A stretch of 64,000 bases of DNA. It comes from Novosphingobium sp. 18050 (GTDB lineage Bacteria; Pseudomonadota; Alphaproteobacteria; Sphingomonadales; Sphingomonadaceae). Positions within the stretch are counted from its first letter, which is position 1; each line of letters starts with the position of its first letter. The DNA is taken from NCBI RefSeq assembly GCF_902706195.1, contig NZ_CACSJO010000017.1:1-64000 (forward strand), written 5' to 3'. Below are positions 17,667-27,174 of the stretch, one piece after another. The position numbers and the translations under genes were made by a program. The notes below the pieces were generated by a model. It did no database searches. It was given only the letters and a program-made list of their open reading frames with translations, and had not been told where the DNA came from.

Positions 17667-20189
17667 TTGGGCCGCCACATTGCAAGCTGTCTCGGTGTGG
17701 TGTCCGGCCTTGTCGCTTGCGGGAGCGGCGCGCATGCAGCGCAGATCGATGTGCCTGCGCTGCCCCTTTCCAGCGCGATCGGCATGCTGGGCCGACAGGC
17801 TGGGGTCGAGATCCTGCTCAACGCACCCGGCCGTGAGCGCCTGCAGACCACGCCTGTGCATGGAAACATCTCCGCCAGTGACGCGCTGGCAAGGATGATC
17901 CGCGGCTTGGGCCTTGCCATCCGTCGCGTGTCCCCGCGCGTTTATGTTGTCGTCGAAGCACCTGTCAGCCGGCGCAGCAAGCTCCGGACCAAGCCATCGT
18001 CTGCTGCCGAAGCGCAGGAAATTCTGGTCTCAGCCCGCCGCCGTCCCGAGCGGGAGGAAGACGTGCCGCTCCTCGTCACCAAACTCGATGCCGGTGCCCT
18101 CAAAAATGCTGCGGTGCGGACGATCGCCGACGTTGCCCGACTGACACCCGGTTTCATCGCGACCGGGCAGACGAGCAGCGCCACTCCATTGCTGGTACTG
18201 CGGGGGCAGCGGCGCTCCATCAGCGACGAAAACCGACTGCCGCTGGTCATCTATCAGGACGAAGTTCCGCTGCCTAACCAGGCAGCACTGTCGCCGCTTT
18301 TCGACGTAGCAACAGTCGAAGTTCTGAGAGGCCCGCAAGGCACCCTGTTTGGAAGAAATGCCACCAGTGGGGCCGTGTTGCTGCGCTCCGTGCAACCGGG
18401 GCAGGGCGTTCCTGGCTACCTGGAAGCGGAAGCCGGCAGCTACGGCCTCGCACGGGTGGAAGGCGCAGTCGAACTACCCGTAAGCGGGCCGTTTACGCTC
18501 CGGGTTTCGGGCCAGCGCATGCGCCGGGACGGGTATACACGGCTTCTGGCCGGCGGGCGCGCTGACGATGTTCACAGTGACGCGGTGCGTGCGGTTTTGC
18601 TGTTCGATCCGGCAGGGCCGCTGCGATCGACCACCAGCTTCGACATGCTCCGTGCGGACGAGAAGGGAGCTGCCCTGGTCCTCGCCGGTGTCTATCCTGC
18701 AGGCAGCGACTGGGATGCGCAGAACGGGCCCTATTACGATTGCGGCGCCGGCGCTTGCGACGTCGACAGTTATTACGAGGCGCAGAAGGCTTTGGGGCGG
18801 CGCACGTCGCAGTCGAGCCCGGCCCTGACGTTTGGGCGGCGGTTCCAGGGCCTTGGCAATGTCACCGAATATGGTGACGATGCCTTTCTCGTTAGAAATA
18901 TTGTCGGGCTGCGCTCGACGAAAGTGCATTACCAACTCGACGGCGACGGTACGCCGCTGCGGATAAACGATTCCGTCAACACCTCTCACCTGCGGCAATT
19001 AACGGAGGAGTTGCAGGTGCAGGGTCGCACCGGAAACCTGCGCTACATCGCCGGGCTGTTCTATCTCGACAGCGCACCGGACGGGCCGGTGATCCAGACG
19101 GTGTCGCGCTTCGTTCGCCCCGACAATCCTGCGTCGCACATCGCCAGCTATCAGATCTTTCGCAGCGGCGCGGTCTTCGGCCAGATTACGGCGACGCTTG
19201 GGAACGGCTATGTCGCCGATTTCGGCCTGCGCTACACGAGCGAGAAGATCGCCGGGTGCTCGCTGCGGTCGGTCGAAGCAAAGCCGTTGAGCACACGGCA
19301 ATGCATCGAGGATGGCGGAACCCAGGCACAATCCAGCTCCGGCCGCCTTACCTGGACCTTGTCGCTTATGCGCAAGCGTGGCGACAGCAGCATTTTTATC
19401 ACCACCCGCAGGGCTTTTCGGTCCGGTGGATACAACACCCCGGCCCTGGGCGGCACGCTGCGTGCCTACCAGACCTTTCGGCCGGAAATGCTTACCGACC
19501 TGGAGCTTGGCGCCAAGGGCCGCTGGAATATGGGCGCGTTTTCCGGTTCCTATGCTGCCGCAGCCTATGTTGGCATCTATGACGATGTGCAGCGGGCACT
19601 GTTCCCCAACGTCAATCACGACGGAGACGGCGATCCTGCGACGGACCCGATAACGCTTTACGTCAACAGCGCCAGGGCGCGGGTGGCAGGGTTCGACAGC
19701 GACCTATCACTCGACATGGGCAAGCAAACGCGTGCCACGCTGAGCGCTTCGTGGATCGATGCGCGCTATACCCGGCTCATCGTGCCGATGGCTTTGACGA
19801 GCCTGTTGGGCAGCGATCCACTGCATAACCGCTTTACCTATACGCCGACATTCAGCGGCACCGTATCATTTACGCACGAGATCAGCCTGCCGGAGCGCCT
19901 CGGCACGCTTGAGCTGCAGGCAGACTATGCCCACGTCAGCAGTGTTCGCTTTACCGAGCGCGTCACCGAGAGCTTCGCAAAGCAGTCCGCCTACGGTCTG
20001 CTTGGTGCTTCCGTCACCTGGATGCGTCCGGCAAGCCTGCCGTTGGAACTGCAACTGTGGGGGCGCAACCTTACGAACCGCTTCTACGCGGGCGGCGGCG
20101 GCACTCTCAATCCGTCCTATACGGCCGCGACCATTATCCCGGGGGTGCCCCGCACGATTGGACTTCGGCTGCGCTACACTTTCGATTAG
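17667..20189 (+). CDS. TonB-dependent receptor with N-terminal STN signalling domain
   Basis: Outer-membrane receptor of 840 residues. After a signal peptide (ending GAHAA) comes an STN domain (VPALPLSSAIGMLGRQAGVEIL...ARMIRGLGL), a TonB box (EILVSARRR), a plug with VEVLRGPQGTLFGRNATSG and a barrel ending in LRLRYTFD. The start is a TTG at 17667 behind GGGGAAG. STN receptors signal to a FecR partner; the FecR gene at 20217-21233 ends 27 bases away on the opposite strand. It is clearly paralogous to the receptor at 21929-24262, sharing an NxDGDGxPxxDP-like loop and a Cys-bearing loop near YYDCGAGACD, which points to related substrates. Confidence 0.9.
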   Translation: MGRHIASCLGVVSGLVACGSGAHAAQIDVPALPLSSAIGMLGRQAGVEILLNAPGRERLQTTPVHGNISASDALARMIRGLGLAIRRVSPRVYVVVEAPVSRRSKLRTKPSSAAEAQEILVSARRRPEREEDVPLLVTKLDAGALKNAAVRTIADVARLTPGFIATGQTSSATPLLVLRGQRRSISDENRLPLVIYQDEVPLPNQAALSPLFDVATVEVLRGPQGTLFGRNATSGAVLLRSVQPGQGVPGYLEAEAGSYGLARVEGAVELPVSGPFTLRVSGQRMRRDGYTRLLAGGRADDVHSDAVRAVLLFDPAGPLRSTTSFDMLRADEKGAALVLAGVYPAGSDWDAQNGPYYDCGAGACDVDSYYEAQKALGRRTSQSSPALTFGRRFQGLGNVTEYGDDAFLVRNIVGLRSTKVHYQLDGDGTPLRINDSVNTSHLRQLTEELQVQGRTGNLRYIAGLFYLDSAPDGPVIQTVSRFVRPDNPASHIASYQIFRSGAVFGQITATLGNGYVADFGLRYTSEKIAGCSLRSVEAKPLSTRQCIEDGGTQAQSSSGRLTWTLSLMRKRGDSSIFITTRRAFRSGGYNTPALGGTLRAYQTFRPEMLTDLELGAKGRWNMGAFSGSYAAAAYVGIYDDVQRALFPNVNHDGDGDPATDPITLYVNSARARVAGFDSDLSLDMGKQTRATLSASWIDARYTRLIVPMALTSLLGSDPLHNRFTYTPTFSGTVSFTHEISLPERLGTLELQADYAHVSSVRFTERVTESFAKQSAYGLLGASVTWMRPASLPLELQLWGRNLTNRFYAGGGGTLNPSYTAATIIPGVPRTIGLRLRYTFD

Positions 20190-20216
20190 CCGAACAGTCG
20201 CCTTCGGCGATCAGCT

Positions 20217-21233
20217 TCACGGTGCGACGAGTTCGGCCCGCGTTGCACTTTCGTTTTCCACGCGGGCGATCCCTGCTGCCTCCAGACTTTGCAGGAACCC
20301 GCGCGTCACTCCGATGCGGAATGTGCCGCTGATCGGACGGCGGCCGAGCGTCGGGCTGGAAATGATGATCTCCTGCGGGCTGTAGCGATTGATCTCCGCC
20401 ACGGCCTGCGCCAGCGGAACCCGGTCGAAATCGACGATACCCTTGCGCCAGGCGAGACGTCGTTCGACTTCCACGGCGCCGGTACGATAGCCCTGGCCAT
20501 CCCAAGCCAGTTCCTGCCCCGGCTGTAGAACGGTCGATTGCGCCGCATGGCCATTGATTGCGGGCATGTCGACACGGACCCGTCCCTCCGCCAGCGTCAC
20601 GTCAACTTTGCCTTGCGCCTCGCGAACCGCGAACTGCGTGCCAAGCGCTGTCACGGTAAGCCCACCTGCGGTCACCACGAACGGTTTGCGCGGGTTCTTG
20701 GCGACTTCGAAAAACGCCTCGCCATCGCGAATGGCGGTACTGCGGCCGGTATCGCTCTCGGCAACGGTGAGGACGGTCGCCGTGTTTGCGGTCACGATCG
20801 AGCCGTCGGTCATGCGGAACGTGCCCTGCTGGCCCACCCCGGTTGAGATCACGCGGCTGTCGGTAACGGCCAGCGCCGCGCCCACGGCGTCGCGCTGTCG
20901 CTGAAAGGCGATGCCTCCGCCAAGCACCGCCAGCACCGCGCAGGCGGCGATTGCCGGGCGCGCCCAGGCCTTGCGGCCCCGCCGGTTGGCGAGCGCACGT
21001 TCGCGGATCTCGAGAATGCGGGCATCGGCGCGCATGGCGCCCGAGCCATCCCACGAATGCTCAACCTTGGCCCAGGCGATGCGGTTGGCCTCGTCGCGGG
21101 CGTGCCAGCTTTCGAAGTCTTGATAGTCCTGCGCGGTCGCCTTGGGCGAACGGAAGATGCTGAAGTAGGCGGCCGCCGTAGCTTCCGGTGAGTCGATCTT
21201 TTCCAGCGCAAGGGCGTCGAAAGGTTTGCTCAT
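20217..21233 (-). CDS. FecR-family anti-sigma / sigma regulator
   Basis: Inner-membrane regulator of 338 residues. The N-terminal part is the anti-sigma domain (AAAYFSIFRSPKATAQDYQDFESWH), one membrane helix follows at about residues 91-110 (ARPAIAACAVLAVLGGGIAF), then the periplasmic FecR domain (GTFRMTDGSIVTANTATVL, GEAFFEVAKNP, VTALGTQFAVRE) and a C-terminal STN-like domain (VDFDRVPLAQAVAEINRY). Its ATG overlaps the stop of the sigma gene (ATGA). It most likely senses one or both flanking receptors, of which only the one at 17667 has an STN domain. Confidence 0.9.
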   Translation of the reverse strand: MSKPFDALALEKIDSPEATAAAYFSIFRSPKATAQDYQDFESWHARDEANRIAWAKVEHSWDGSGAMRADARILEIRERALANRRGRKAWARPAIAACAVLAVLGGGIAFQRQRDAVGAALAVTDSRVISTGVGQQGTFRMTDGSIVTANTATVLTVAESDTGRSTAIRDGEAFFEVAKNPRKPFVVTAGGLTVTALGTQFAVREAQGKVDVTLAEGRVRVDMPAINGHAAQSTVLQPGQELAWDGQGYRTGAVEVERRLAWRKGIVDFDRVPLAQAVAEINRYSPQEIIISSPTLGRRPISGTFRIGVTRGFLQSLEAAGIARVENESATRAELVAP

Positions 21234-21760
21234 GGCAGGTCCCTCGCCGCCAGAAATCGGATCGCCTTCATGATATGGCGTCCGACCGCGCTGGTCGAGA
21301 TGCCCAGATGCTCCCCGATCGCGTCGTAGGACATTTCCTCAAAGCGGTGGAGCACGAAGGCGTCGCGCGTCAGGTCGGGCATTTCCTCCAGCGCGCAGGC
21401 CAGCCGGTTCACGTCCTCGCGTCCGCGCAGCACGCGTTCGGGCGTGAGTTCGTCGACGGGGTGCAGCGCCTCGGTCAGTTCGTGATGGGCGCCGCGGTGG
21501 CGCACGGTGTCGCGGCGGGCTCGGTCGGTAAGGACGCTGGCGGCGACCTGGAACAGATAGCCCTCGACGTTGGCGATGGGGTCTGCCTGCCCGCGTACGT
21601 GCATGCGCACCAATACGTCCTGAACCAGATCGTCGACGTCTGCGGGGACGGCGCGTTTTGCGATATAGCGACGCAGCGCGGGGACGTGCGACGACAGGTC
21701 TGCGGCGTCGAGGCGAGCCTGTTCCTGCTTTGCCGACGATGTCCTGCGTAACGAGAAAAT
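21230..21760 (-). CDS. ECF sigma factor, FecI type, start unclear
   Basis: Sigma factor with region 2 (PALRRYIAKRAVPADVDDLV QDVL) and region 4 (MPDLTRDAFVLHRFEEMSYDAIGEHLGIS). The open frame runs from an upstream TGA at 21818-21820 to 21230, but no ATG, GTG or TTG occurs upstream of the TTG at 21613. Starting there would delete much of region 2. The frame upstream of that TTG is clearly homologous, so translation must start earlier, possibly at ATT (21758-21760, used here) or CTG (21695-21697), or a small frameshift has removed the true start. It is coupled to the FecR gene by a four-base overlap. Confidence 0.75.
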   Translation of the reverse strand: MFSLRRTSSAKQEQARLDAADLSSHVPALRRYIAKRAVPADVDDLVQDVLVRMHVRGQADPIANVEGYLFQVAASVLTDRARRDTVRHRGAHHELTEALHPVDELTPERVLRGREDVNRLACALEEMPDLTRDAFVLHRFEEMSYDAIGEHLGISTSAVGRHIMKAIRFLAARDLP

Positions 21761-21928
21761 GGGCTCGGCTTTCGGTTGGAATACGGGGCTCTCTTTAGCG
21801 CCCGACGCTTGATGGCGTCATCCAGAATATTTTTTCGAAAAAAGCGAATGATCCACGCGGACTTGCGTCTTGCACATATCGGCCTGCGATCAGGGACGGG
21901 CCGAAAGACCTAAAGGGGTAATAAAAAC

Positions 21929-24262
21929 ATGACCTGTCGCAGCCTTGCCGCATTGCTTCTCGCATCCTCGGTCCTCTCAATCGCCGCGCCCGTGCAGGCC
22001 CAGAACGACACTTCGGCCCAGTCGCTCGACCAGCCCGGCGGCGATATCGTCGTCACCGCGCGTCGCCGCGAGGAAAGCGCCCAGACGGTTCCCGTCTCGG
22101 TGACCGCGTTCAACTCCGAGATGCTGCGCGAAAAGGCCATCGTCAGCACGCAGGACCTGACCTACACCACGCCGGGCCTGAACGTGGCCCCGCAGACATC
22201 GCGCGATACGCCCAGCATCGTCATCCGCGGCCAGCGCCGCGCCACCGCAGGCGCCTCTGCACCTTCTGTCGTGACCTACTTTGCCGACGTGCCGCTGCCG
22301 AACGAGGGCAGCATCGTGCCCACTTTCGACATCAGTTCGATTCAGGTGCTCAAGGGGCCGCAGGGCACCCTGTTCGGCCGCAACACCACCGGCGGCGCGC
22401 TGCTGCTCTACCCGGTTTCACCCGACTATGACCTGGCAGGCTACGGCCAGATCACGCTGGGTTCGTACAATGAGAAGACCTTCGAAGGCGCCGTCAACGT
22501 GCCGATCGTCGCTGACCGCGTGGCACTGCGCGTCGCCGGCCAGATCGCCCGCCGCGAAGGCTATACCAAGAACCACGGCAACGGCGGCGACCTCGATGAT
22601 CGCCACAACGACGCCTTCCGCGCTTCGCTGCTGGTCGAACCGATCGACGGGCTGAAGAACACCACCGTGTTCGACTGGTATCGCGCCCGCGAAAACGGCA
22701 CCGGCACCGTGCTCAACGGCGTCTATCCGAACCCGGCCGTTCCCGGCGGCGGCACCGCGCGTACGGCAGCGAACCGTCCCTACTTCGACTGCGGCGTTGC
22801 CGGCTGCGATATCGACATCGCCCTGGCCGAGCAGCAGGCCGCAGGCGTGCGCGACGTCAGCACCAGCATCGATCCCTATTCCAACCGCACGTTCTGGGGC
22901 GTGGCCAACACCACCGAACTGGAAGTGGGCGCGGTCACTTTCAAGAACATCTTCGGCTACCGCAGCAGCAAGGTTGCCGCCGCCCGCGACATGGACGGCA
23001 CGTACCTGCGCCTTTACGACGGTGTCTCGAACACCGAAGTCGAGCAGTATTCGAACGAGTTCCAGATCCTGGGTTCGCTGCTGAATGACCGCCTCGACTG
23101 GATCGTCGGCGCCTTCTACCTCAAAAGCGACCCGACCGGGGTGAACGGCAGCGCCACCTACTCGGCGGTGATTCCGGGCAAGACCTTCACCTACAACGAG
23201 AACTACAACTCCTCGACCAGCAAGGCGCTGTTCGGTCAGGTCGGCTATGCCTTTGGCGGTTTCGCGGACGGCCTGCGCTTCAACGGCGGTTTCCGCTACA
23301 CCTGGGACAAGTCGAGCGGGTGCTCGGTCGCCGTGCTCGATACGGCGGCGCGCATCGGGCCTGATGCCTGTGCATCACAGGGCGGCAAGACCGGCTCGGA
23401 AAGCTCCAAGGCGCCGACCTGGACGCTAGGCTTCGACTACAAGGTCAACGACGACCTGTTCCTCTACGTCACCAACCGGCGCGGATACCGTTCGGCAGGG
23501 TACAACCAGAGCGGCATGTCCCCTTACTTCGACGGCTTCGAGACGTTCAAGCCGGAGAAGGTCACCGACTATGAGGCCGGCATCAAGAGCAGCTGGCACA
23601 TCGGCGACGTGAAGGGCCGCTTCAACATCGCGGCCTACACCAGCAAGTACAGCAACATCCAGCGCTCGATCTTCCCGGGTGCGGACTTCGACGGTGACGG
23701 CAATCCCGGCAATGATCCCAGCAGCCTGATCATCAACGCCGCCAAGGCGACGATCAAGGGCACAGAGTTCGACTTCTCGGTCACCCCGGTCAGCGGCTTC
23801 ACCCTGTCCGGCTTCGGCGCCTACACAGACGCCCAGTACGACGAGTATGATGCTCCTGCCGCGTTCGTCACGCTGCTGGGCAACAACCCGGTGAACAACA
23901 AGTTCTCCTACACCCCGAAGTGGACGGTCGGCGGCGGCGCGCGTTATGCGACGTATCTGGGCGATTTCGCGGAGATGGTGTTCAACGCGAACTGGTTCCA
24001 CAGCGCCAAGGTCTGGTATGTCGAGCGTCCGCTGGACACCAACGGCATCCAGAAGGCGTATGACACCGTCAACCTGAAGCTGGACTTCAACAACCTCGAG
24101 AACCGAGGCATCGACCTCGGGTTCTTCGTGCGCAATGTGTTCGACGTGACTTATGCTGCGGCTGGCGGCGTCGTCACGCCGTCGATTACCTCGACCACGC
24201 TCGTCTACAACGAGCCGCGCGTGTTCGGCGCCCAGCTGCGCATGTCGTTCGGCAAGCGCTGA
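21929..24262 (+). CDS. TonB-dependent receptor
   Basis: Outer-membrane receptor of 777 residues, divergent from the FecI-FecR pair. It has a signal peptide ending PVQAQ, a TonB box (DIVVTARRR), the plug signature IQVLKGPQGTLFGRNTTGG and a barrel ending LRMSFGKR. It lacks an STN domain. Barrel sequence is similar to the receptor at 17667 over its length (YFDCGVAGCDIDIALAEQQ versus YYDCGAGACD; FRSGGYNTP versus YRSAGYNQS). A stable hairpin separates it from the downstream M20 amidohydrolase, which may process what it imports. Confidence 0.92.
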   Translation: MTCRSLAALLLASSVLSIAAPVQAQNDTSAQSLDQPGGDIVVTARRREESAQTVPVSVTAFNSEMLREKAIVSTQDLTYTTPGLNVAPQTSRDTPSIVIRGQRRATAGASAPSVVTYFADVPLPNEGSIVPTFDISSIQVLKGPQGTLFGRNTTGGALLLYPVSPDYDLAGYGQITLGSYNEKTFEGAVNVPIVADRVALRVAGQIARREGYTKNHGNGGDLDDRHNDAFRASLLVEPIDGLKNTTVFDWYRARENGTGTVLNGVYPNPAVPGGGTARTAANRPYFDCGVAGCDIDIALAEQQAAGVRDVSTSIDPYSNRTFWGVANTTELEVGAVTFKNIFGYRSSKVAAARDMDGTYLRLYDGVSNTEVEQYSNEFQILGSLLNDRLDWIVGAFYLKSDPTGVNGSATYSAVIPGKTFTYNENYNSSTSKALFGQVGYAFGGFADGLRFNGGFRYTWDKSSGCSVAVLDTAARIGPDACASQGGKTGSESSKAPTWTLGFDYKVNDDLFLYVTNRRGYRSAGYNQSGMSPYFDGFETFKPEKVTDYEAGIKSSWHIGDVKGRFNIAAYTSKYSNIQRSIFPGADFDGDGNPGNDPSSLIINAAKATIKGTEFDFSVTPVSGFTLSGFGAYTDAQYDEYDAPAAFVTLLGNNPVNNKFSYTPKWTVGGGARYATYLGDFAEMVFNANWFHSAKVWYVERPLDTNGIQKAYDTVNLKLDFNNLENRGIDLGFFVRNVFDVTYAAAGGVVTPSITSTTLVYNEPRVFGAQLRMSFGKR

Positions 24263-24273
24263 TCCGACACCCG

Positions 24274-24302
24274 CCCGCGCGGATCGAGCCGATCCGCGCG
24301 GG
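24274..24302 (+). terminator. Strong GC hairpin, possible terminator or attenuator
   Basis: A perfect 12-base stem (CCCGCGCGGATC, 24274-24285) with loop GAGCC and the matching arm 24291-24302 lies directly after the receptor stop and 40 bases before the amidohydrolase start. No T-run follows, so it may reduce rather than stop readthrough or protect the receptor mRNA. Confidence 0.5.
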
Positions 24303-24342
24303 CACCCGTTTCGATGCGATCTTACGACGAGGATGTAGCCCC

Positions 24343-25803
24343 ATGAAACTCAGCCTGCGTACCGCTTTGCTCACCTTTTCCGCGCTTGCCGCCACCCCCG
24401 CACTGGCCGAGCCGCTGGCCGATGCCGATCGCGCCGCGATCCTCGCCGAAGTCGATCGCGGCGCACCCGCAATGGCGCGCAATGCGCTGCAGATCTGGTC
24501 TTGGGCCGAAGTCGGCTTCCAGGAGACCAAAAGTTCGGGCCTGCTCCAGAAGGATCTCAAGGCCGCCGGGTTCAAGGTGACGCCTGGGGTCGCCGGCATG
24601 CCCACCGCCTTCGTCGCCAGCTTCAGGACGGGCGACGGCCCGGTCATCGGCATTCTTGCTGAGTACGATGCGCTGCCCGGCCTTGCCCAGGCGGCCGAAC
24701 CGGAACGCCATGCCCTCGACGGCATCGCCGGCCATGCCTGCGGCCACAACCTGTTCGGTGCCGCTTCCGTTGCTGCAGCGATCGCCACCAAGGAATGGAT
24801 GGTCGCCCACGGCATCAAGGGCGAACTGCGCGTCTACGGCGCGCCGGCCGAAGAGGGCGGTTCGGGCAAGGTGTTCCTCGTCCGGTCCGGGCTGACGAAG
24901 GACGTATCCGCCATGCTGCACTGGCATGCAGGCGATGGCTATAGCGCCATGCAGGGCCATGCCCTTGCCAATGTCAGCGCCAAGTTCCGCTTCCACGGCC
25001 TGGCCTCCCACGCCGCCGCCGCCCCTGAGCGTGGCCGTTCCGCGCTCGACGGGGTCGAGGCGATGGACAACATGGTCAACATGATGCGCGAGCACGTGCC
25101 GCAGGAAACGCGCATTCACTACGTCATCACCGATGGCGGCAAGGCCCCCAATGTGGTGCCCGACACCGCCGAGGTCTACTACTACGTGCGGCATCCCGAC
25201 CAGCAGCAGGTCGCCGATATCATGGAGCGCGTGAAAAAGGCCGCTGAAGGCGCTGCGCTGGGCACCGGCACCACGGTGACCTATGACCAGATCGGCGGAA
25301 CCTTCGACCTGCTGCCGAACGACACGCTGGGCCATGTGATGTACGACAATCTCAAGCAGGTTCCGCTGCCCACCTACACCGCGCAGGAACAGGCCTTCAT
25401 CGACAAGCTCGCGGTCACGCTGCCCAAGGGCGGGCGCAAGCGCGAGACGGGCGTGGCGCCCTATTCCAGCGGCGAGATCATGTCGGCCTCCACCGACGTC
25501 GGCGATGTCAGCTACACCACCCCCACGGCAGGGCTTTCCACCGGCACCTGGGTTCCCGGTACGCCGCCGCACAGCTGGCAGGCGGTCGCCGCCAGCGGCA
25601 CCAGCATCGGCACCAAGGGCGCTGAAGTCGCCGCCAAGACCCTGGCCCTGACGGCAGCGCAGCTGTTTCAGAGCCCCGACACGCTGGCGGCAGCGAAGAA
25701 GGAGCTGGATGAACGGCGCGGGGCCGACTTCGTCTACCACTCGCTGCTCGGCGACAAGGCTCCTTCGCTCGATTACCGCAAGGCGCCCGCTTCCAGGAAT
25801 TGA
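24343..25803 (+). CDS. M20-family amidohydrolase (AbgB-like), secreted
   Basis: Metal-dependent amidase/peptidase of 486 residues with a signal peptide ending PALAEP, so probably periplasmic. M20 landmarks are GILAEYDALPG, the metal ligands in GHACGHNLFG, YGAPAEEGGSGK and the dimerisation domain with SHAAAAPERGRSALDG. Overall it resembles p-aminobenzoyl-glutamate hydrolase subunit B and other N-acyl-amino-acid amidohydrolases. It follows the receptor at 21929 and is followed by a terminator and an amino-acid/dicarboxylate symporter; together these suggest import and cleavage of an N-acyl amino acid or small peptide and uptake of the released acid. Confidence 0.9.
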   Translation: MKLSLRTALLTFSALAATPALAEPLADADRAAILAEVDRGAPAMARNALQIWSWAEVGFQETKSSGLLQKDLKAAGFKVTPGVAGMPTAFVASFRTGDGPVIGILAEYDALPGLAQAAEPERHALDGIAGHACGHNLFGAASVAAAIATKEWMVAHGIKGELRVYGAPAEEGGSGKVFLVRSGLTKDVSAMLHWHAGDGYSAMQGHALANVSAKFRFHGLASHAAAAPERGRSALDGVEAMDNMVNMMREHVPQETRIHYVITDGGKAPNVVPDTAEVYYYVRHPDQQQVADIMERVKKAAEGAALGTGTTVTYDQIGGTFDLLPNDTLGHVMYDNLKQVPLPTYTAQEQAFIDKLAVTLPKGGRKRETGVAPYSSGEIMSASTDVGDVSYTTPTAGLSTGTWVPGTPPHSWQAVAASGTSIGTKGAEVAAKTLALTAAQLFQSPDTLAAAKKELDERRGADFVYHSLLGDKAPSLDYRKAPASRN

Positions 25804-25820
25804 CCGAACCCATCCTGAAC

Positions 25821-25863
25821 CCGGTTCCGCCCCAATAACTTGGGCGGAACCGGGGCTTTTTTT
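25821..25863 (+). terminator. Rho-independent terminator after amidohydrolase gene
   Basis: Perfect 12-base stem CCGGTTCCGCCC (25821-25832) pairing with GGGCGGAACCGG (25842-25853), nine-base loop, then GGC and seven Ts. It lies 18 bases after the amidohydrolase stop, so the symporter starting 46 bases further on either has its own promoter in a very short space or depends on readthrough. Confidence 0.9.
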
Positions 25864-25908
25864 GGTCATGCCCGGGCATTGTCCGGCTCAAGCGGAATTA
25901 CATCACTC

Positions 25909-27174
25909 ATGTCGCGTCGCCTGACGACCTTCATCGTCGCCGGGATGGTCTCCGGCATCTGCGCGGGGTTCGCCGCAAACCAGCTCGTCGGTGACACGCA
26001 GGCGGCGGCGAAGGAGGTCGCGGGATACTTTCACCTCCTTGCCGACATCTTCCTTCATCTCATCAAGATGATAATCGCCCCGCTCGTCTTCTCCACGCTG
26101 GTGGCGGGCATGGCGCATATGGGGGACAGCGGCGCGCTGGGCCGCATCGGCGGGCGGGCCATGGCGTGGTTCCTCACCGCCAGCCTGTTGTCGCTGGCAC
26201 TGGGCCTCGTCTTCGTGAATGTGCTGGCGCCGGGGGATGGACTGCATCTGGTGCGGACCGGAGCCGCTGCCGCCGTGGATGCACAGGCGCTCAATTTCCG
26301 CGACTTCGTGCTGCACGTGTTCCCGACCTCGATGGTCGGCGCGATGGCGGAGAATTCGATCCTGCAGATCGTCGTCTTCTCGATATTCGTGGGCGTTGCC
26401 CTCACGGCCATCGGCGAGGAGGCGAAACCGATCGTCACCCTCATCGAAGCGATGGTGAAGATGATGCTCACCGTCACCGGCTACGTCATGCGAATGGCGC
26501 CGCTCGCGGTGTTCGGCGCGCTGGCAGCCGCGATCACCACCGAGGGGCTCGGCGTGCTGCGCACCTTCGGACGGCTCGTCGGAGAATTCTACCTTGCGCT
26601 GGGCGCACTGTGGCTGCTGCTCATCGCAGCAGGAGCGCTGTTCCTTGGCAAGCGCATCTTCGATCTGCTGCGCCACGTCCGCGAGCCGGTACTGCTGGCG
26701 TTCTCCACCGCATCTTCGGAAGCCGCCTATCCCAAGATGCTCGAACAGCTCGATCGCTTCGGCGTGCCGCGCCGCATCTACAGCTTCATCCTGCCGCTGG
26801 GCTACAGTTTCAACCTCGACGGCTCGATGATGTACGCGACCTTCGCTACGCTATTTATCGCACAGGCCTACGGCATAGACCTGCCGATCCTCACGCAGAT
26901 TACCATCCTCCTGGTCCTTATGGTGACCAGCAAAGGCATCGCTGCGGTCCCCCGCGCCTCTTTGGTGGTGGTGGCAGCGACTTTGGGACAGTTTGACCTT
27001 CCGGTGGAGGGCATCGCCTTTATCCTCGCCGTCGATCATTTCATGGACATGGGCCGGACAGCAACCAACGTGCTGGGGAATGCGATCGCGACAGCGGTAG
27101 TCTCGAAATGGGAGGGCGCACTCGCTGTGCCGGCTGACAATATGCCGGTTTCGTCAGCAACTTCGGGAGACTGA
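25909..27174 (+). CDS. Dicarboxylate/amino acid:cation symporter (DAACS family)
   Basis: Inner-membrane sodium- or proton-coupled symporter of 421 residues, related to GltP/DctA. The family signature regions are visible: the hairpin with serines STASSEAAYP, LPLGYSFNLDGSMMYATFA, the GIAAVPRAS hairpin and DHFMDMGRTATNVLGNAIA, whose Asp and Asn residues contact substrate and cation in relatives. The start ATG at 25909 gives a normal length. It lies after the M20 amidohydrolase; likely substrates are acidic or neutral amino acids or C4-dicarboxylates. Confidence 0.9.
   Translation: MSRRLTTFIVAGMVSGICAGFAANQLVGDTQAAAKEVAGYFHLLADIFLHLIKMIIAPLVFSTLVAGMAHMGDSGALGRIGGRAMAWFLTASLLSLALGLVFVNVLAPGDGLHLVRTGAAAAVDAQALNFRDFVLHVFPTSMVGAMAENSILQIVVFSIFVGVALTAIGEEAKPIVTLIEAMVKMMLTVTGYVMRMAPLAVFGALAAAITTEGLGVLRTFGRLVGEFYLALGALWLLLIAAGALFLGKRIFDLLRHVREPVLLAFSTASSEAAYPKMLEQLDRFGVPRRIYSFILPLGYSFNLDGSMMYATFATLFIAQAYGIDLPILTQITILLVLMVTSKGIAAVPRASLVVVAATLGQFDLPVEGIAFILAVDHFMDMGRTATNVLGNAIATAVVSKWEGALAVPADNMPVSSATSGD

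Noticed and set aside
24322..25869. A 515-codon open frame on the minus strand opposite the M20 amidohydrolase
   Set aside because: It is the antisense shadow of a high-GC gene with clear family motifs on the plus strand; the minus-strand product is low-complexity and matches nothing.
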